Of a stretch of DNA of 64,000 nt, positions 36,210 to 45,496 are shown piece after piece. The stretch covers positions 124,001 through 188,000 of the forward strand of contig NZ_NRQT01000005.1 in assembly GCF_004119455.1 (NCBI RefSeq), read 5' to 3'. The DNA comes from Chryseobacterium sp. CH25. GTDB lineage: Bacteria; Bacteroidota; Bacteroidia; Flavobacteriales; Weeksellaceae. The position numbers and the translations under genes were made by a program. The number at the start of each line of letters is the position of its first letter. Positions within the stretch are counted from its first letter, which is position 1. Under the pieces are notes generated by a model. The model made no database searches, was not told the origin of the DNA, and saw only the letters and a program-made list of their open reading frames with translations.

Positions 36210-36895
36210 TCCTAGCAGATCTAAGAAATTTACACGTATTTTGAGCTCTGATAATTTTCAAAAATGTATAAGATTTTGTCGCAAAGAATTAATGATTCAA
36301 ATGTTTTATTTTAGCAAGCAAAGAGCTGCGACTTTGTCGCTGAAGAAGCTGTATGGTTATACATTCGCTTAGTAATAATCAATGAAATTGATTCTGTCTT
36401 AGCTCCCTTAAAATAGGCATAACTTTTATTAAAAACTTTGTGTCAAAGAAGCGTTCGGCCTTGCTTTTTAATAATGAATTAGTTTATTATTTTCTCGCAG
36501 ATCCACGGGATTTATGCAGATTTTTAACCGGATAATTTTCGAAAATGTATATGATTTTGACACAAAGAATTAATGATTCAAATGTTTTATTTTAGTAAGC
36601 AAAGAGCTGCGACTTTGTCGCTGAAGAAGCTGTGGCTATGCATTCGCTTAGCGAGAATCAATGAAATTGATTCCTTCTTAGCTCCCTTGAAATATGCATA
36701 GCTTTTATTAAAAACTTTGCGTCAAAGGATCATTCGGCTTTGCTTTTTAATAATGAATTAGTTTATTATTTTCTCGCAGATCCACGGGATTTACGCAGAT
36801 TTTGAATCTGTATAATGTGAGAAATTGTATGATTATTCATCCGCTTATCAAGAGTCAATGGAATTAATTTTACCCTTGGTACCTTCAATTGCATG
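36210..36895. repeat. Three-unit tandem intergenic repeat (about 281-base period)
   Basis: Unit 1 (about 36210-36530) and unit 2 (36531-36810) are close copies with an offset of 281 bases; both contain CAAAGAGCTGCGACTTTGTC, CTTTTTAATAATGAATTAGT and the ending GCAGATCCACGGGATTTA. Unit 3 (36811-36895) is truncated and diverged but keeps the CATCCGCTTA, GAGTCAATGGAATT and TTGCAT landmarks. No unit contains a convincing ORF. The CGCAGAT-CACGGGATTTA portion is like the dispersed repeat at 46.5 kb. Together with the hairpin at 36.9 kb this occupies most of the 1.45 kb gap between the proline dehydrogenase and regulator genes. Confidence 0.8.
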
Positions 36896-36904
36896 ATTAT
36901 TTTA

Positions 36905-36944
36905 GCCACGAATGCACAAATAAAATCATTCGTGCATTCGTGGC
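36905..36944. repeat. Hairpin of a CACGAATGCAC-type dispersed repeat
   Basis: Perfect 13-bp arms GCCACGAATGCAC / GTGCATTCGTGGC around a 14-base loop. It lies just after the tandem repeat; GGCACGAATGCTTTCACGAA at 59.9 kb is a related copy. Confidence 0.7.
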
Positions 36945-37064
36945 GATTAAATATTTAATATTCAATTTTACGATTAATAAGTTTGGTGGTACATTGAAAC
37001 TACCAATTGATATTTGAATATATTCTTAGAATAATTTTCAGGTTTAGACTATGAATTTTGAATC

Positions 37065-37601
37065 CTAAGGCTCAAAACTCTCGAATTTTCCATTTTCATA
37101 GAACAAAACAATACGTTTTATTTTATTGGTTTGATTTCCAATAACTTGACTTAGTATTTCCTCAGGAGAATTTTCTAATCGCTGAGAATCCGATATTTTT
37201 TCCGAGGCTTTATCTTGGGTTGATATAACCGATTCTCCAGAAGCTGTTAGAGGATGCTCAGTTTCGATTTCATCAGCTCCAAATTCATCATCTTCGTTGA
37301 TCATGGTGAAAAGGTCGGGTAGAGGAGTTGTTTTTACCAGATCTTCTTCAGGCTGTTCTTCCATGATTTTTATGTCCGGTAACTCTGATTTTAACATTTC
37401 ACCTTCACCAGTTACTAACCAATCCCAAAGAAGTTCAGGAAAACGGGATTTAATTTTTATGATAAATTCCAGTGACGGTTTATTTCTTCCGGATGTAATA
37501 TGGGAAATAGATGAACGTTGTACATCAATCTCATCTGCAAATTCAGATGGAGTAAGTCGGGAGTACTCTATAACTTTTGAAATTCTTTCATTTAAACTCA
37601 T
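37065..37601 (-). CDS. XRE/CI-like helix-turn-helix transcriptional regulator
   Basis: 178 residues. The N-terminal HTH domain (1-67: SLNERISKVIEYSRLTPSEFADEIDVQRSSISHITSGRNKPSLEFI split over five helices, then FPELLWDWLVTGEGEM) is the Bacteroidota type of XRE fold. Residues 75-150 are acidic and low complexity (EEQPEEDLVKTTPLP, EDDEFGADEIETEHP) and end in a short hydrophobic strand IKRIVLFYENGKFESFEP. No peptidase or ligand domain is visible. It faces a 0.96 kb gene-free region containing several TTACAAATGTAA motifs, two of which overlap its own -7 boxes, suggesting autoregulation. Confidence 0.85.
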   Translation of the reverse strand: MSLNERISKVIEYSRLTPSEFADEIDVQRSSISHITSGRNKPSLEFIIKIKSRFPELLWDWLVTGEGEMLKSELPDIKIMEEQPEEDLVKTTPLPDLFTMINEDDEFGADEIETEHPLTASGESVISTQDKASEKISDSQRLENSPEEILSQVIGNQTNKIKRIVLFYENGKFESFEP

Positions 37602-38528
37602 AAAAATAAGCCATTAATTATATTACAAATGTAAATAATAAAATTTACAAAAACAAACTACAAATGTAAATAAAAGAAGAATTTGCCAGTATACAATTGT
37701 AACATTAGTTTAATTCGTTAATATATAGTTATTTACAATTCAATTACAAATGTATTTTACTATTGTAGAGGCTAAATTTATCCGATGAAGGAATTCAATT
37801 TTAGGATCATATTCCTGATAAATGACCTTTAAAAAGGGATTATTAATGTAAATTTTAGCTGGTAAAAGACCCTTTTAATAAACTGTTTTTCCCTTTTTTA
37901 TAATTTACAATGGTTAACTCCAATATAAACAATAAATCTCTAAAATAAGGGCTATGTATCAATATATTTAGGTTTAAAGCTAATATACATAAGTAAATTA
38001 ATCTTGTAAAACATTCTTTTAGGGAAGATTTAGCGCATTATTTACAGATATACTCTATTTGATTGATGAATTATTTTTCGCTAAGTTTTAAAGCTCTCTA
38101 AAAAATCAATTCTAGGTCAAATTTTGGCATTTTTTAAAACTTATCTCGTTTTTACATTTGTATATAATGGTAAAATACCCTGTTTTCCACAATTGATATG
38201 TTTAAAAAATATATGCCCAATTGTCCTAAAATAGGCATTTATCCACTTCAAGTATTCTTACAAATAGTATTTAGATGAATGTTATAACTAATTGAAATTG
38301 TAACACTTAAGTATATGCAATTAAATTATTCGCAATCCACAATTTTATCAACAGACATTTTGTCAATACAAGCTGTTTAATAATGTTACTTATGTTAATC
38401 AACCAACAACAAATAAAATTCTAATTTTAACTTTTGTAAATCAAAACTTGTTTACAAAAATTTATTGAATTTTATTCATTTTCGTGCTATTTACAAATGT
38501 TAATGTTTATTGTATGCCTTAAAATGGT
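37602..38528. other. Long AT-rich gene-free region with repeated palindromic sites
   Basis: About 0.93 kb without any ORF that has a start context on either strand. It contains at least six copies or near-copies of the inverted repeat TTACAAATGTAA (37623-37634, 37658-37669, 37691-37702 as TACAATTGTA, 37744-37755, 38152-38163 reversed, 38491-38502), plus a separate inverted pair TTTTGTAAA (38432-38440) / TTTACAAAA (38451-38459). Four loose DnaA-box-like words occur at 38183-38353. It looks like a regulatory region, possibly once containing a lost gene. Confidence 0.6.
37623..37669 (-). promoter_or_regulatory. Two putative operator/-7 boxes of the XRE regulator gene
   Basis: TTACAAATGTAA at 37623-37634 and CTACAAATGTAA at 37658-37669, 35 bases apart. 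Read on the minus strand each holds TACATTTG, a match to TAnnTTTG. They may be tandem promoters, operators of the encoded regulator, or both. Confidence 0.5.
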
Positions 38529-38536
38529 TAAATTTG
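38510..38536 (+). promoter_or_regulatory. Promoter of the M14 peptidase gene
   Basis: TTG at 38510-38512 and TAAATTTG at 38529-38536, 16 bases apart (slightly short), 24 bases before the ATG at 38561. A TTACAAATGTTA motif lies just upstream at 38491. Confidence 0.55.
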
Positions 38537-38560
38537 GTTTCAGTAAATTATTTTCCAGCA

Positions 38561-39670
38561 ATGAACTTTGAACATATCTATTCTCAGAACCCTGATTTTT
38601 CTAATCGCTATATTTCCCCTGAAAAATTATTTTCTTACTTACAGGCGAATCTCAGCGATTACATTCAAGAGATCGGAACATCGTATTTAGAGAAGCCTAT
38701 TTATCAGCTAAGCATCGGAACCGGAAACATTCAGGTATTGGCCTGGTCACAAATGCACGGGAATGAATCCAATGCTACCCATGCTATGCTTGATCTATTA
38801 ACAAGCCTTGATAAAGCTCCTGAAATGAAGGAAGAGTTGTTCAGTAAAATCAGACTGGATTTTATCTTTATGTTGAATCCTGACGGATCTGAAAGATGGA
38901 CAAGGTTAAATGCTGTAGATATAGACCTAAATCGTGACTTCCACAACGAGGCAAGTAAAGAGATTAAGTTTCTGAAAAAAGCAGCTACTTCAAAGAGGTA
39001 TGACTATGCTTTGAATCTTCATGAACAACGAACCATTTTTACTACAGATGGTATTCACCCAGCCACTCTTTCTTTTCTGGCACCTTCTGAAAATGTAGAG
39101 CGTACCATTACGGAAAACAGGAAAAAATGTATGGCGGTTATTGGGAATATTTATAACCACTTAAAAGAAATGATCCCTAACCAAATTGGAAGATATTCAG
39201 ATGAATTTTATCCGACTTCCACTGGTGATAATTTTATAAAGGCCGGTATGCCTACTATATTATTTGAAGGCGGTCATTTTGTAGATGATTATACCAGAAA
39301 GGGAACAAGAAAATATTATACGATTGCTTTATATTATGCACTGAAATCAATCAGTGAATTGAACTCAGATATTACTGGATGGGAAACTTATCTTGATATC
39401 CCAGAGAATAGAGAAACCCATTATGATATTATCTATAGAAATGTTAAACTGAATACAGAACATGAGTGTATTTTAGATATTGCAGTTCAGTACAGAGAAA
39501 TGAAAGAGGATGGAAAAGAGGAAATTTCTTTTGTCCCTTTTGTGATGGAAGCGGGAGATGTTAAAAAAAGAAAAGGCTGGCTGGAAGTTGACTGCACAGG
39601 AAAGAAATTTATTTCTGCCAATAAATATCCGAAGCTGGATTCAGTAGTAGATTTTACAATAGAAGATTAA
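38561..39670 (+). CDS. M14 family zinc carboxypeptidase-like protein
   Basis: 369 residues from MNFEHIYSQN. Zinc ligands HxxE in SQMHGNESNATHAMLDLL, third ligand in NLHEQRTIF, and the Arg pair and LNPDGSERWTRLNAVDIDLNRDF typical of M14 substrate sites; the catalytic Glu is in LFEGGHF. No signal peptide is visible, so a cytoplasmic role is inferred. The frame is open to 38510 but the promoter sits there, so the ATG at 38561 is used. The C-terminal 90 residues form an extra beta domain. Monocistronic with terminator. Confidence 0.88.
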   Translation: MNFEHIYSQNPDFSNRYISPEKLFSYLQANLSDYIQEIGTSYLEKPIYQLSIGTGNIQVLAWSQMHGNESNATHAMLDLLTSLDKAPEMKEELFSKIRLDFIFMLNPDGSERWTRLNAVDIDLNRDFHNEASKEIKFLKKAATSKRYDYALNLHEQRTIFTTDGIHPATLSFLAPSENVERTITENRKKCMAVIGNIYNHLKEMIPNQIGRYSDEFYPTSTGDNFIKAGMPTILFEGGHFVDDYTRKGTRKYYTIALYYALKSISELNSDITGWETYLDIPENRETHYDIIYRNVKLNTEHECILDIAVQYREMKEDGKEEISFVPFVMEAGDVKKRKGWLEVDCTGKKFISANKYPKLDSVVDFTIED

Positions 39671-39672
39671 AA

Positions 39673-39706
39673 ATTCGGCAGCCCAACAGGCTGCCGAATA
39701 TATTTT
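39673..39706 (+). terminator. Terminator after the M14 gene
   Basis: Perfect 11-bp stem ATTCGGCAGCC / GGCTGCCGAAT with a CAACA loop, then ATATTTTT. Confidence 0.85.
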
Positions 39707-39850
39707 TATATAATATTTATGAATAAAAATATAGATAAATTTCTTTCAAAAAAAGATAAATACAAATTTCTCTTTTCTTAATTTTTAAGATTTACGTAAT
39801 CTGCAAAATCTGCAAGATATTTTAGTATTTTCTTCAATTGTAGAAATTCT

Positions 39851-40366
39851 TTAGTTTACTACCTTAATTCCACTAGCCAGGAATCTGATTTCTTCTTTAG
39901 GCTGTGTAATAGCATCAATTTCAGATTGAGGTTTTTTAGCATCCTCAGCATAATGTTTCTGTTCATCTACAGAAATTACTTTTCTTTCAGCATTTCCTTC
40001 CAAAACTACATTTTTACCTTTTAAAGCAGTAGGAACAAAGAAGGCATAGTCTTTCATCTTTACAAAAAACTGTGAATTATCATCAGTCTGGATGGTTAAC
40101 CAACATCCTTTTTTCTCGCAAACATCGGTAACTTTCCCTTTGATGGCTACGTTTTCCAGTTTTTTATTTTCTTTTTTAAGTTTCTTTCCCAGTTTGTCTA
40201 CTGTAATTGCTTTAGATTCTGTATTAGCAGCAACTCCCGCTCCATAAGTATCACCTAACAGGGCATTACCAGCCGGCGGTGAAAATTTCTTTTGTGATGT
40301 CTCCTGTGCAAATGCAAGTGTAGAAGCACTTACAGCCACTGCAAATAGAATAGCTTTAAATTTCAT
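39851..40366 (-). CDS. DUF4920 family secreted protein
   Basis: 171 residues with a signal peptide (MKFKAILFAVAVSASTLAFAQ) followed by a Gly-containing linker PPAGNALLGDTYGAG and an OB-like domain with VAIKGKVTDVCEKKGCWLTIQ, FVKMKDYAFFVPTALKGKNVVLEGNA and a final FLASGIKVV. The DVCEKKGCW pair of Cys is characteristic of DUF4920, whose function is unknown. The ATG at 40366 is chosen over a TTG at 40384 because the -7 box lies right upstream. Genes on both sides are on the plus strand. Confidence 0.85.
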   Translation of the reverse strand: MKFKAILFAVAVSASTLAFAQETSQKKFSPPAGNALLGDTYGAGVAANTESKAITVDKLGKKLKKENKKLENVAIKGKVTDVCEKKGCWLTIQTDDNSQFFVKMKDYAFFVPTALKGKNVVLEGNAERKVISVDEQKHYAEDAKKPQSEIDAITQPKEEIRFLASGIKVVN

Positions 40367-40381
40367 GTTTAATATTTTTTT

Positions 40382-40389
40382 CAAAAATA
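40382..40389 (-). promoter_or_regulatory. -7 promoter box of the DUF4920 gene
   Basis: The minus strand reads TATTTTTG, 15 bases before the ATG at 40366. Confidence 0.5.
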
Positions 40390-40484
40390 CTAATTAATAT
40401 TGAATCATAAATCGATAAAAATTAATAATAAATAGACTCTTGTGTAAATTTTTAATAAAATTCAAAATGAAAGAGAGATTTGTT

Positions 40485-40492
40485 TATATTTG
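40485..40492 (+). promoter_or_regulatory. -7 promoter box of the permease gene
   Basis: TATATTTG, 16 bases before the ATG at 40509. Confidence 0.55.
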
Positions 40493-40508
40493 ACGCCTAT
40501 ACTTGACT

Positions 40509-41921
40509 ATGCATAAAAAACTGAAACTATGGGATGCCATTATGCTCGTAATGGGATCTATGATTGGAAGTGGAATCTTTATTGTAAGCGCTGACATGAT
40601 GCGGAATCTGGGCTCCGGCTACTGGCTGATTGTTGTCTGGATTATAACCGGAATAATGACTGTAGCCGCAGCTATAAGCTATGGAGAACTTTCTGCCCTG
40701 TTTCCAAAAGCTGGAGGACAATACACTTATCTGAAAGAGATCTTTGGTAAAAAGATGGGGTTTCTTTACGGCTGGGGATTATTTACCGTGATACAAACTG
40801 GAACAATTGCTGCAGTAGCAATGGCTTTCGGTAAATTTACAGCTTATCTGATCCCATCACTTAATGACGCTGCACCTATCTTCCAAAGCGGTGAGTTTAA
40901 AATTACCTGGATACAAATTTTAGCAATTGCTATTATTCTTCTGCTTACCTATATCAATACAAGAGGTGTTGAAAGTGGAAAGTTTTTACAGAATATCTTT
41001 ACAGGATCAAAGATCATCGCATTATTAGGATTGATTGCAGCTGGATTTATCCTGGTTGATTTTTCTCATTTATCTGAAAATTTCAGTTTGGGTATGGATT
41101 CTTTTAATAATCTGAAAAAAGATCTGAGCGGAAATTTCCTGAAAGAAGGCTGGGAACCTATTGGTGGAATGACCTTAATGGGTGGAATTGCAGCAGCTAT
41201 GGTAGGTTCTGTTTTCAGTTCTGTAGCCTGGGAAAGTGTAACATTTGTTTCCGGAGAAATTGAAAATCCAAAGAAAAATGTAGTAAAATCAATGATTTAC
41301 GGAACTTCTGCCGTGATGATTTTATACATAGCGGTTAATTTTGTGTATTTAAATGCTTTAGACAGAGACAGTATTGCCTTTGCCACGAATGACAGAGTAG
41401 CTGTAGCTGCATCACAGAATATTTTTGGAAGCGCTGGAACTGTTATTATTGCGGTGCTAGTAATGATTTCAACTTTCGGATGTGATAATGGATTGATCTT
41501 AGCCGGAGCAAGGGTTTTCCAGACGATGGCAAAAGATGGAATGTTTTTTAAGTCAGCAGAAAAGAATAATAAAAATGAAGTACCGGAAAACGCATTATGG
41601 ATGCAGGGAATCTGGGCTTCTTTACTATGTCTGAGCGGGCAATACGGAAATCTTCTGGATATGATTTCTTTTGTGATCGTTCTATTCTATATGATTACCG
41701 TTTTCGGAGTTATCTATTTAAGAATTAAACAGCCTAATTTAGAGAGACCTTATAAAACATGGTTATATCCTGTAACGCCAATCATCTACCTTATTATAGG
41801 AACTGTTTTCTGTATCCTATTATTAATATATAAACAGCAATATACATGGCCGGGATTTTTACTGGTACTCTTAGGACTTCCGGTATACTATTTCATTAAC
41901 CGGAGAAAAGCAGATCAATAG
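40509..41921 (+). CDS. APC family amino acid permease
   Basis: 470-residue transporter with about 12 helices. The N-terminal MLVMGSMIGSGIFIVSADM (substrate-binding unwound helix, GSGIF), ISYGELSALFPKAGGQYTYLKE, and WESVTFVSGEIENPKKNVVKSM are typical of the LAT/APC branch. The long periplasmic loop NFSLGMDSFNNLKKDLSG between helices 5 and 6 is unusual but seen in bacteroidete members. The frame is open two codons upstream (TTG), but the ATG at 40509 follows the promoter properly. Substrate not predictable. Confidence 0.88.
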   Translation: MHKKLKLWDAIMLVMGSMIGSGIFIVSADMMRNLGSGYWLIVVWIITGIMTVAAAISYGELSALFPKAGGQYTYLKEIFGKKMGFLYGWGLFTVIQTGTIAAVAMAFGKFTAYLIPSLNDAAPIFQSGEFKITWIQILAIAIILLLTYINTRGVESGKFLQNIFTGSKIIALLGLIAAGFILVDFSHLSENFSLGMDSFNNLKKDLSGNFLKEGWEPIGGMTLMGGIAAAMVGSVFSSVAWESVTFVSGEIENPKKNVVKSMIYGTSAVMILYIAVNFVYLNALDRDSIAFATNDRVAVAASQNIFGSAGTVIIAVLVMISTFGCDNGLILAGARVFQTMAKDGMFFKSAEKNNKNEVPENALWMQGIWASLLCLSGQYGNLLDMISFVIVLFYMITVFGVIYLRIKQPNLERPYKTWLYPVTPIIYLIIGTVFCILLLIYKQQYTWPGFLLVLLGLPVYYFINRRKADQ

Positions 41922-41955
41922 ATTAACATAAAGAATACAATATAGATAATGGTTT

Positions 41956-41992
41956 CAGGGCTTTCAATTCAGATTGAAGGCCCTGGCTTTTG
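41956..41992 (+). terminator. Terminator after the permease gene
   Basis: Stem CAGGGCTTTCAAT / ATTGAAGGCCCTG, TCAG loop, then GCTTTTG. Confidence 0.7.
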
Positions 41993-42092
41993 AATAATAT
42001 TTTAATTTATTATAACAATTATTTAGTGAAAATGTGTATTTTGGTATTTCGTTTTTAAGCAAACGGAACCATGAAGTAAAAAACAAGAAGTT

Positions 42093-42533
42093 ATGGATAC
42101 ACCAAATTACAGAATGCCCTTTGTACCGTCTACACTAATGACAGAAGGGGGAAGTATCGATACCTGCGATATGGGGGAAAGTATTGCCCACAATATTATG
42201 CTGCTGATCACCACCAAAAAAGGGGAGAACAGATACGATGAAAACTATGGAAACGATGTTTGGAACCTGGAATTTGATAATGGAGTAACCAGTGCCATCT
42301 GGGAAAACGTTTTTGTTAAAAGTCTCAGAAGACAGATCCAGGAATATGAACCGAGAATAGTACAGCCGCAGATAGATGCCAACATCCAATTTGTAGAACA
42401 CAGTTACGATACCAAAGAACACACCGAAATTAAAAAGAAAGTAAGAATTGCCATCAATGCCAAAATGGAGGAAACAGGAGAACGTTTCAGTTTTTCAACA
42501 GAGCTGTTCCTGAGCCCGATGTCTATTGATTAA
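42093..42533 (+). CDS. tssE: Type VI secretion baseplate subunit TssE (gp25-like)
   Basis: 146-residue gp25-like lysozyme-fold protein forming part of the baseplate wedge. The region SIAHNIMLLITTKKGENRYDENYGNDVWNLEFDN matches the conserved gp25 motif with the Glu and Asn-Asp residues, and the C-terminal half has IDANIQFVEHSY and a final strand. It heads a small tssE-tssF-lipoprotein cluster. The sheath, ClpV, VgrG and membrane-complex genes are not in the window, so the rest of this system (T6SS subtype iii in Bacteroidota) must be elsewhere. Confidence 0.85.
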   Translation: MDTPNYRMPFVPSTLMTEGGSIDTCDMGESIAHNIMLLITTKKGENRYDENYGNDVWNLEFDNGVTSAIWENVFVKSLRRQIQEYEPRIVQPQIDANIQFVEHSYDTKEHTEIKKKVRIAINAKMEETGERFSFSTELFLSPMSID

Positions 42534-42556
42534 AATTTTTAATAGAGAAAAAAATT

Positions 42557-44439
42557 ATGAACCTAGATCAAAATATTTATTCCAAAGAATCTGTAAAAGC
42601 AAGAATGCTTCAGAATGCCACTAAAGTATGGGGGTTGAAAAGTCCACAGTCTTTAGATCCATTTGTAAAACTATTGATTGACGCATTCAGTACAGAAGTT
42701 TTTAAAGCGAATAATGAAATACAGACAGTAAACGCCCGAATTCTTGAAAAACTGGCAAAACTGTTAACACCATCTATTTATACTCATCCTATTCCATCCC
42801 ATGCGGTTGCTTTCACGCAACCTTATGATTCTACTGAAGTTTTATTGGAACACACAGAGTTTTTCTTCCGTAAGCAAATGACCTCCACTGTGAAATCGGA
42901 ATCGGATAAACAATTGAACATTCCTTTTACTCCGGTAGGGAATGTAAGAATCAATAAAGTTCATACTTCCGTAATGTTTGTAGGAAATACCTGCTACAGT
43001 ATTGATGACCGATTTAATAAAATTCCAATTGCCAGATTTAACGGCAGGCCTGAAGATTACAGGAAAGTAACTGTAGGAGTTGACGTCAGCAAATATGTCA
43101 GCGAATACTTTCCTAAATACATGAGCATATTCTGCTCTAACCCTGCTTTTGAACATTTGGATTTTGTATATAAATTATTACCGTACATTACTGTTTCAAG
43201 TAATGGAAATCCTTTGTTTGTAAGAGAAGGTTTAAGCTATCTTACAGAAAGTACTCAGGATGGTTACGAGCAAATGTTTAAAGAACAATCCATCCGAAAT
43301 AAAGTGATTGAAGATATTAAAAGTATCTACCGTCATAAATTCATTGAAATTACAGGACTTTCCAGCAGTTTGTTCTCAGAACCCGGACAACTTCCACAAA
43401 ATCTTGATTTCCTTGCCGGAAAAGAAGAAATTGTAAAATACCTGGATAATAAGCGTTATTTATGGCTTACTTTTGAGTTTCCACCACAGTTTTCAGCAGA
43501 AATTCTTGATAACTTCTCATTTGTATTAAATGCTTTCCCAATCTATAACAGAGGCTGGAAAAAACAGAATACAGCCTTGATATTATGGGGAATAACATTC
43601 CTTTGGTAACGGACGAGGGAGAACATTTCTTATATGTAGATGAAGTACAGGATGGGGACGGAAGAAAATATACCGAAATACCATTTACTCCTGCAGATGA
43701 CCTTAAAAAAGGATTGTATACCGTAAGAAAAGGAGGAATGGAGCGTTTCACCAACAGAAATGCTGTAGACATGATTGCAAATGTACTGGAACTAACCAGA
43801 GATGAAATTGCAGCATTTTCCCTTTTAAACAGAGATAATGTAAAAGGAGTTCTGAGTGAAATGTCAGATAAGATGAAATCTATGGTTCAGAAAGTGAACA
43901 ATGCTAAGAGAAACATCAGGCAGGAACTGAATTACGTTATTATGGAACCTGTAGAAAAAACAGACCATACGTACGCTTCTTTCTGGATCACCCATTGTAC
44001 ACTAGCCAATCACATGCGTCCCGGGACTGAACTTTCCAATCAGCTAAAGTCTCAGACGGTTGTATTGCTTACAGAAACACTGGGTGGAGCAGAAGAACAG
44101 AAAGGTACAGACAGTATTCAGGCTTATAAATATGCTTTAACAACAAGAGATAAAATTATTTCTCTTGAAGACGTTAAGAACTACTGTAGAATGGTTCTGA
44201 AAGATGAGTTGAGGGAAGTAAGGGTAAGAAGAGGAACAATGATCAGTAACAAACCTAAAGAAGGTTTCGTAAGAACCGTTGAGGTAGAAATTGTTCCACA
44301 GAATTATTCTTTTTACGGAAGAGCGTATTGGGAAAATATGGCCAATATCACCAGAAACCAGATCATTGCCAAAGCAATAGATGGCATTGAATATCTGGTA
44401 AAGGTAACCAATGAGGACGTAGAATTCCAGGATATGTAA
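42557..44439 (+). pseudogene. tssF: Type VI secretion baseplate subunit TssF, one-base frameshift
   Basis: Two overlapping frames encode one protein: 42557-43609 gives the first 336 residues up to NRGWKK, and the other frame continues TEYSLDIMGNNIPL through 44439. Joining them at an A-run at 43559-43564 (TGGAAAAAACAG, six A where seven are needed) restores a 627-residue protein, normal for TssF. The first half shows KLLTPSIYTHPIPSHAVAF, the second LNRDNVKGVLSEM and VEVEIVPQNYSFYGRAYWENMA. TssF binds TssG and TssK in the baseplate. The break may be a sequencing error, a true mutation, or a programmed slip; an internal ATG at 43585 could make only the C-terminal half. Starts 23 bases after tssE. 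Confidence 0.8.
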
Positions 44440-44463
44440 ATCAGACAATTAAAATAAAAAGAT

Positions 44464-45390
44464 ATGAAGAAGATTATTGTACTCGCAATGGCCCTGTCTT
44501 TAACAGCTACAGTGATAAGCTGTAAAAAAGGTGCTGAAAAACTTAACACAGTTTTGAGTATGGGAAGCGAGGCAGATGCAAATGCTATTATTGATTTTAA
44601 TAACAATTTTATAGACTCTTATAAAAGTACATCCAAGCATATTGACAGGATCTTAAAATATGCAGACGAGGCCGTAGCCAAATCAAAAGGTGAAAATGTA
44701 CTGATTATGCCAATTGTATTAACTTCAATGGATTATTCCTTTTCAAAAATTAAAGAAATTCCATCAGGCTTTGATAAAGAAAAGAGCAACATTGAAAAAG
44801 AATTCAATATTTATAAGGCTAAAAAAGAAAATATAGACAAAAAGATTGAAGAACTTAAGTCTTATATGACTTCGGAAGACTATAAAGATGATAAAGGAGC
44901 AAAAGCAGAAGCCATCAGAAAAGAAATTGAAGCTGATGTGAATGCCTTTTATGCTGCCGGGGAAAATATTATGACCAAGATTAAACCAGCTACCGATGCA
45001 GCAGAAGAAGTTATTTTGAAAGATCATCCAATGAAAGAATATATTATTTCTTCCAAAAATGTGATGAATTCTTTAGACTCTGTAATTGATCTTTTAGGAA
45101 AACAATATTCCGGGCAATTCAATGAGGCAGAAGCTCAGAAAAAATATGATGAATATGCCAAAGCTCTGGAAGCAAATACTAAGCTGAATTTTGATGTGAA
45201 AGATCCGCAGTATTCTTATAAAAAATCTCAGTTTGAAAGCCTCAATAAAAATGCTTCCAACTTTTTAGATCTTTATAGAAAACTGATAAGAGATGCTAAA
45301 GAAAAAGGAAAGATTCAGGATAATGATATCCAGCAGATTGATTCTTCCTATGAAAGTGTACTGGGAGCATACAATAGCTTTGTGAAATAA
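44464..45390 (+). CDS. DUF3829-like lipoprotein, downstream of tssF
   Basis: 308 residues with a lipoprotein signal (VISC at residue 20, followed by KKG). The mature protein is almost entirely helical and highly charged (KEFNIYKAKKENIDKKIEELKSYM, IRKEIEADVNAFYAAGENIM, KEYIISSKNVMNSLDSVIDLL), like the YiiG/DUF3829 family. It begins 24 bases after tssF with no terminator, so cotranscription with the baseplate genes is likely. A periplasmic partner or immunity role is a guess only. Confidence 0.75.
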   Translation: MKKIIVLAMALSLTATVISCKKGAEKLNTVLSMGSEADANAIIDFNNNFIDSYKSTSKHIDRILKYADEAVAKSKGENVLIMPIVLTSMDYSFSKIKEIPSGFDKEKSNIEKEFNIYKAKKENIDKKIEELKSYMTSEDYKDDKGAKAEAIRKEIEADVNAFYAAGENIMTKIKPATDAAEEVILKDHPMKEYIISSKNVMNSLDSVIDLLGKQYSGQFNEAEAQKKYDEYAKALEANTKLNFDVKDPQYSYKKSQFESLNKNASNFLDLYRKLIRDAKEKGKIQDNDIQQIDSSYESVLGAYNSFVK

Positions 45391-45434
45391 CTTTTTTGGC
45401 ATCTAGCAATACCAATAGTCAAATTTAAAATATG

Positions 45435-45463
45435 AAATGCCGTAGCAAATACGGCATTTTTTA
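45435..45463 (+). terminator. Terminator of the tssE-tssF-lipoprotein cluster
   Basis: Stem AAATGCCGTA / TACGGCATTT, loop GCAAA, T run. Confidence 0.8.
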
Positions 45464-45496
45464 TATTCAATTTAGAATAAACATTAAACTATTTAC

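Noticed and set aside
36210..36895. CRISPR array
   Set aside because: Repeat units are about 281 bases and adjacent, with no short repeat-spacer alternation and no cas genes.
38183..38353. Cluster of DnaA-box-like words (TTTTCCACA, TTATCCACT, CAATCCACA, TTATCAACA) in an AT-rich region, a possible replication origin
   Set aside because: None is a perfect TTATCCACA box, the genes on both sides run mainly in the same direction with no divergence, and no dnaA or other origin-linked gene is adjacent. GC-skew over the full genome would decide.
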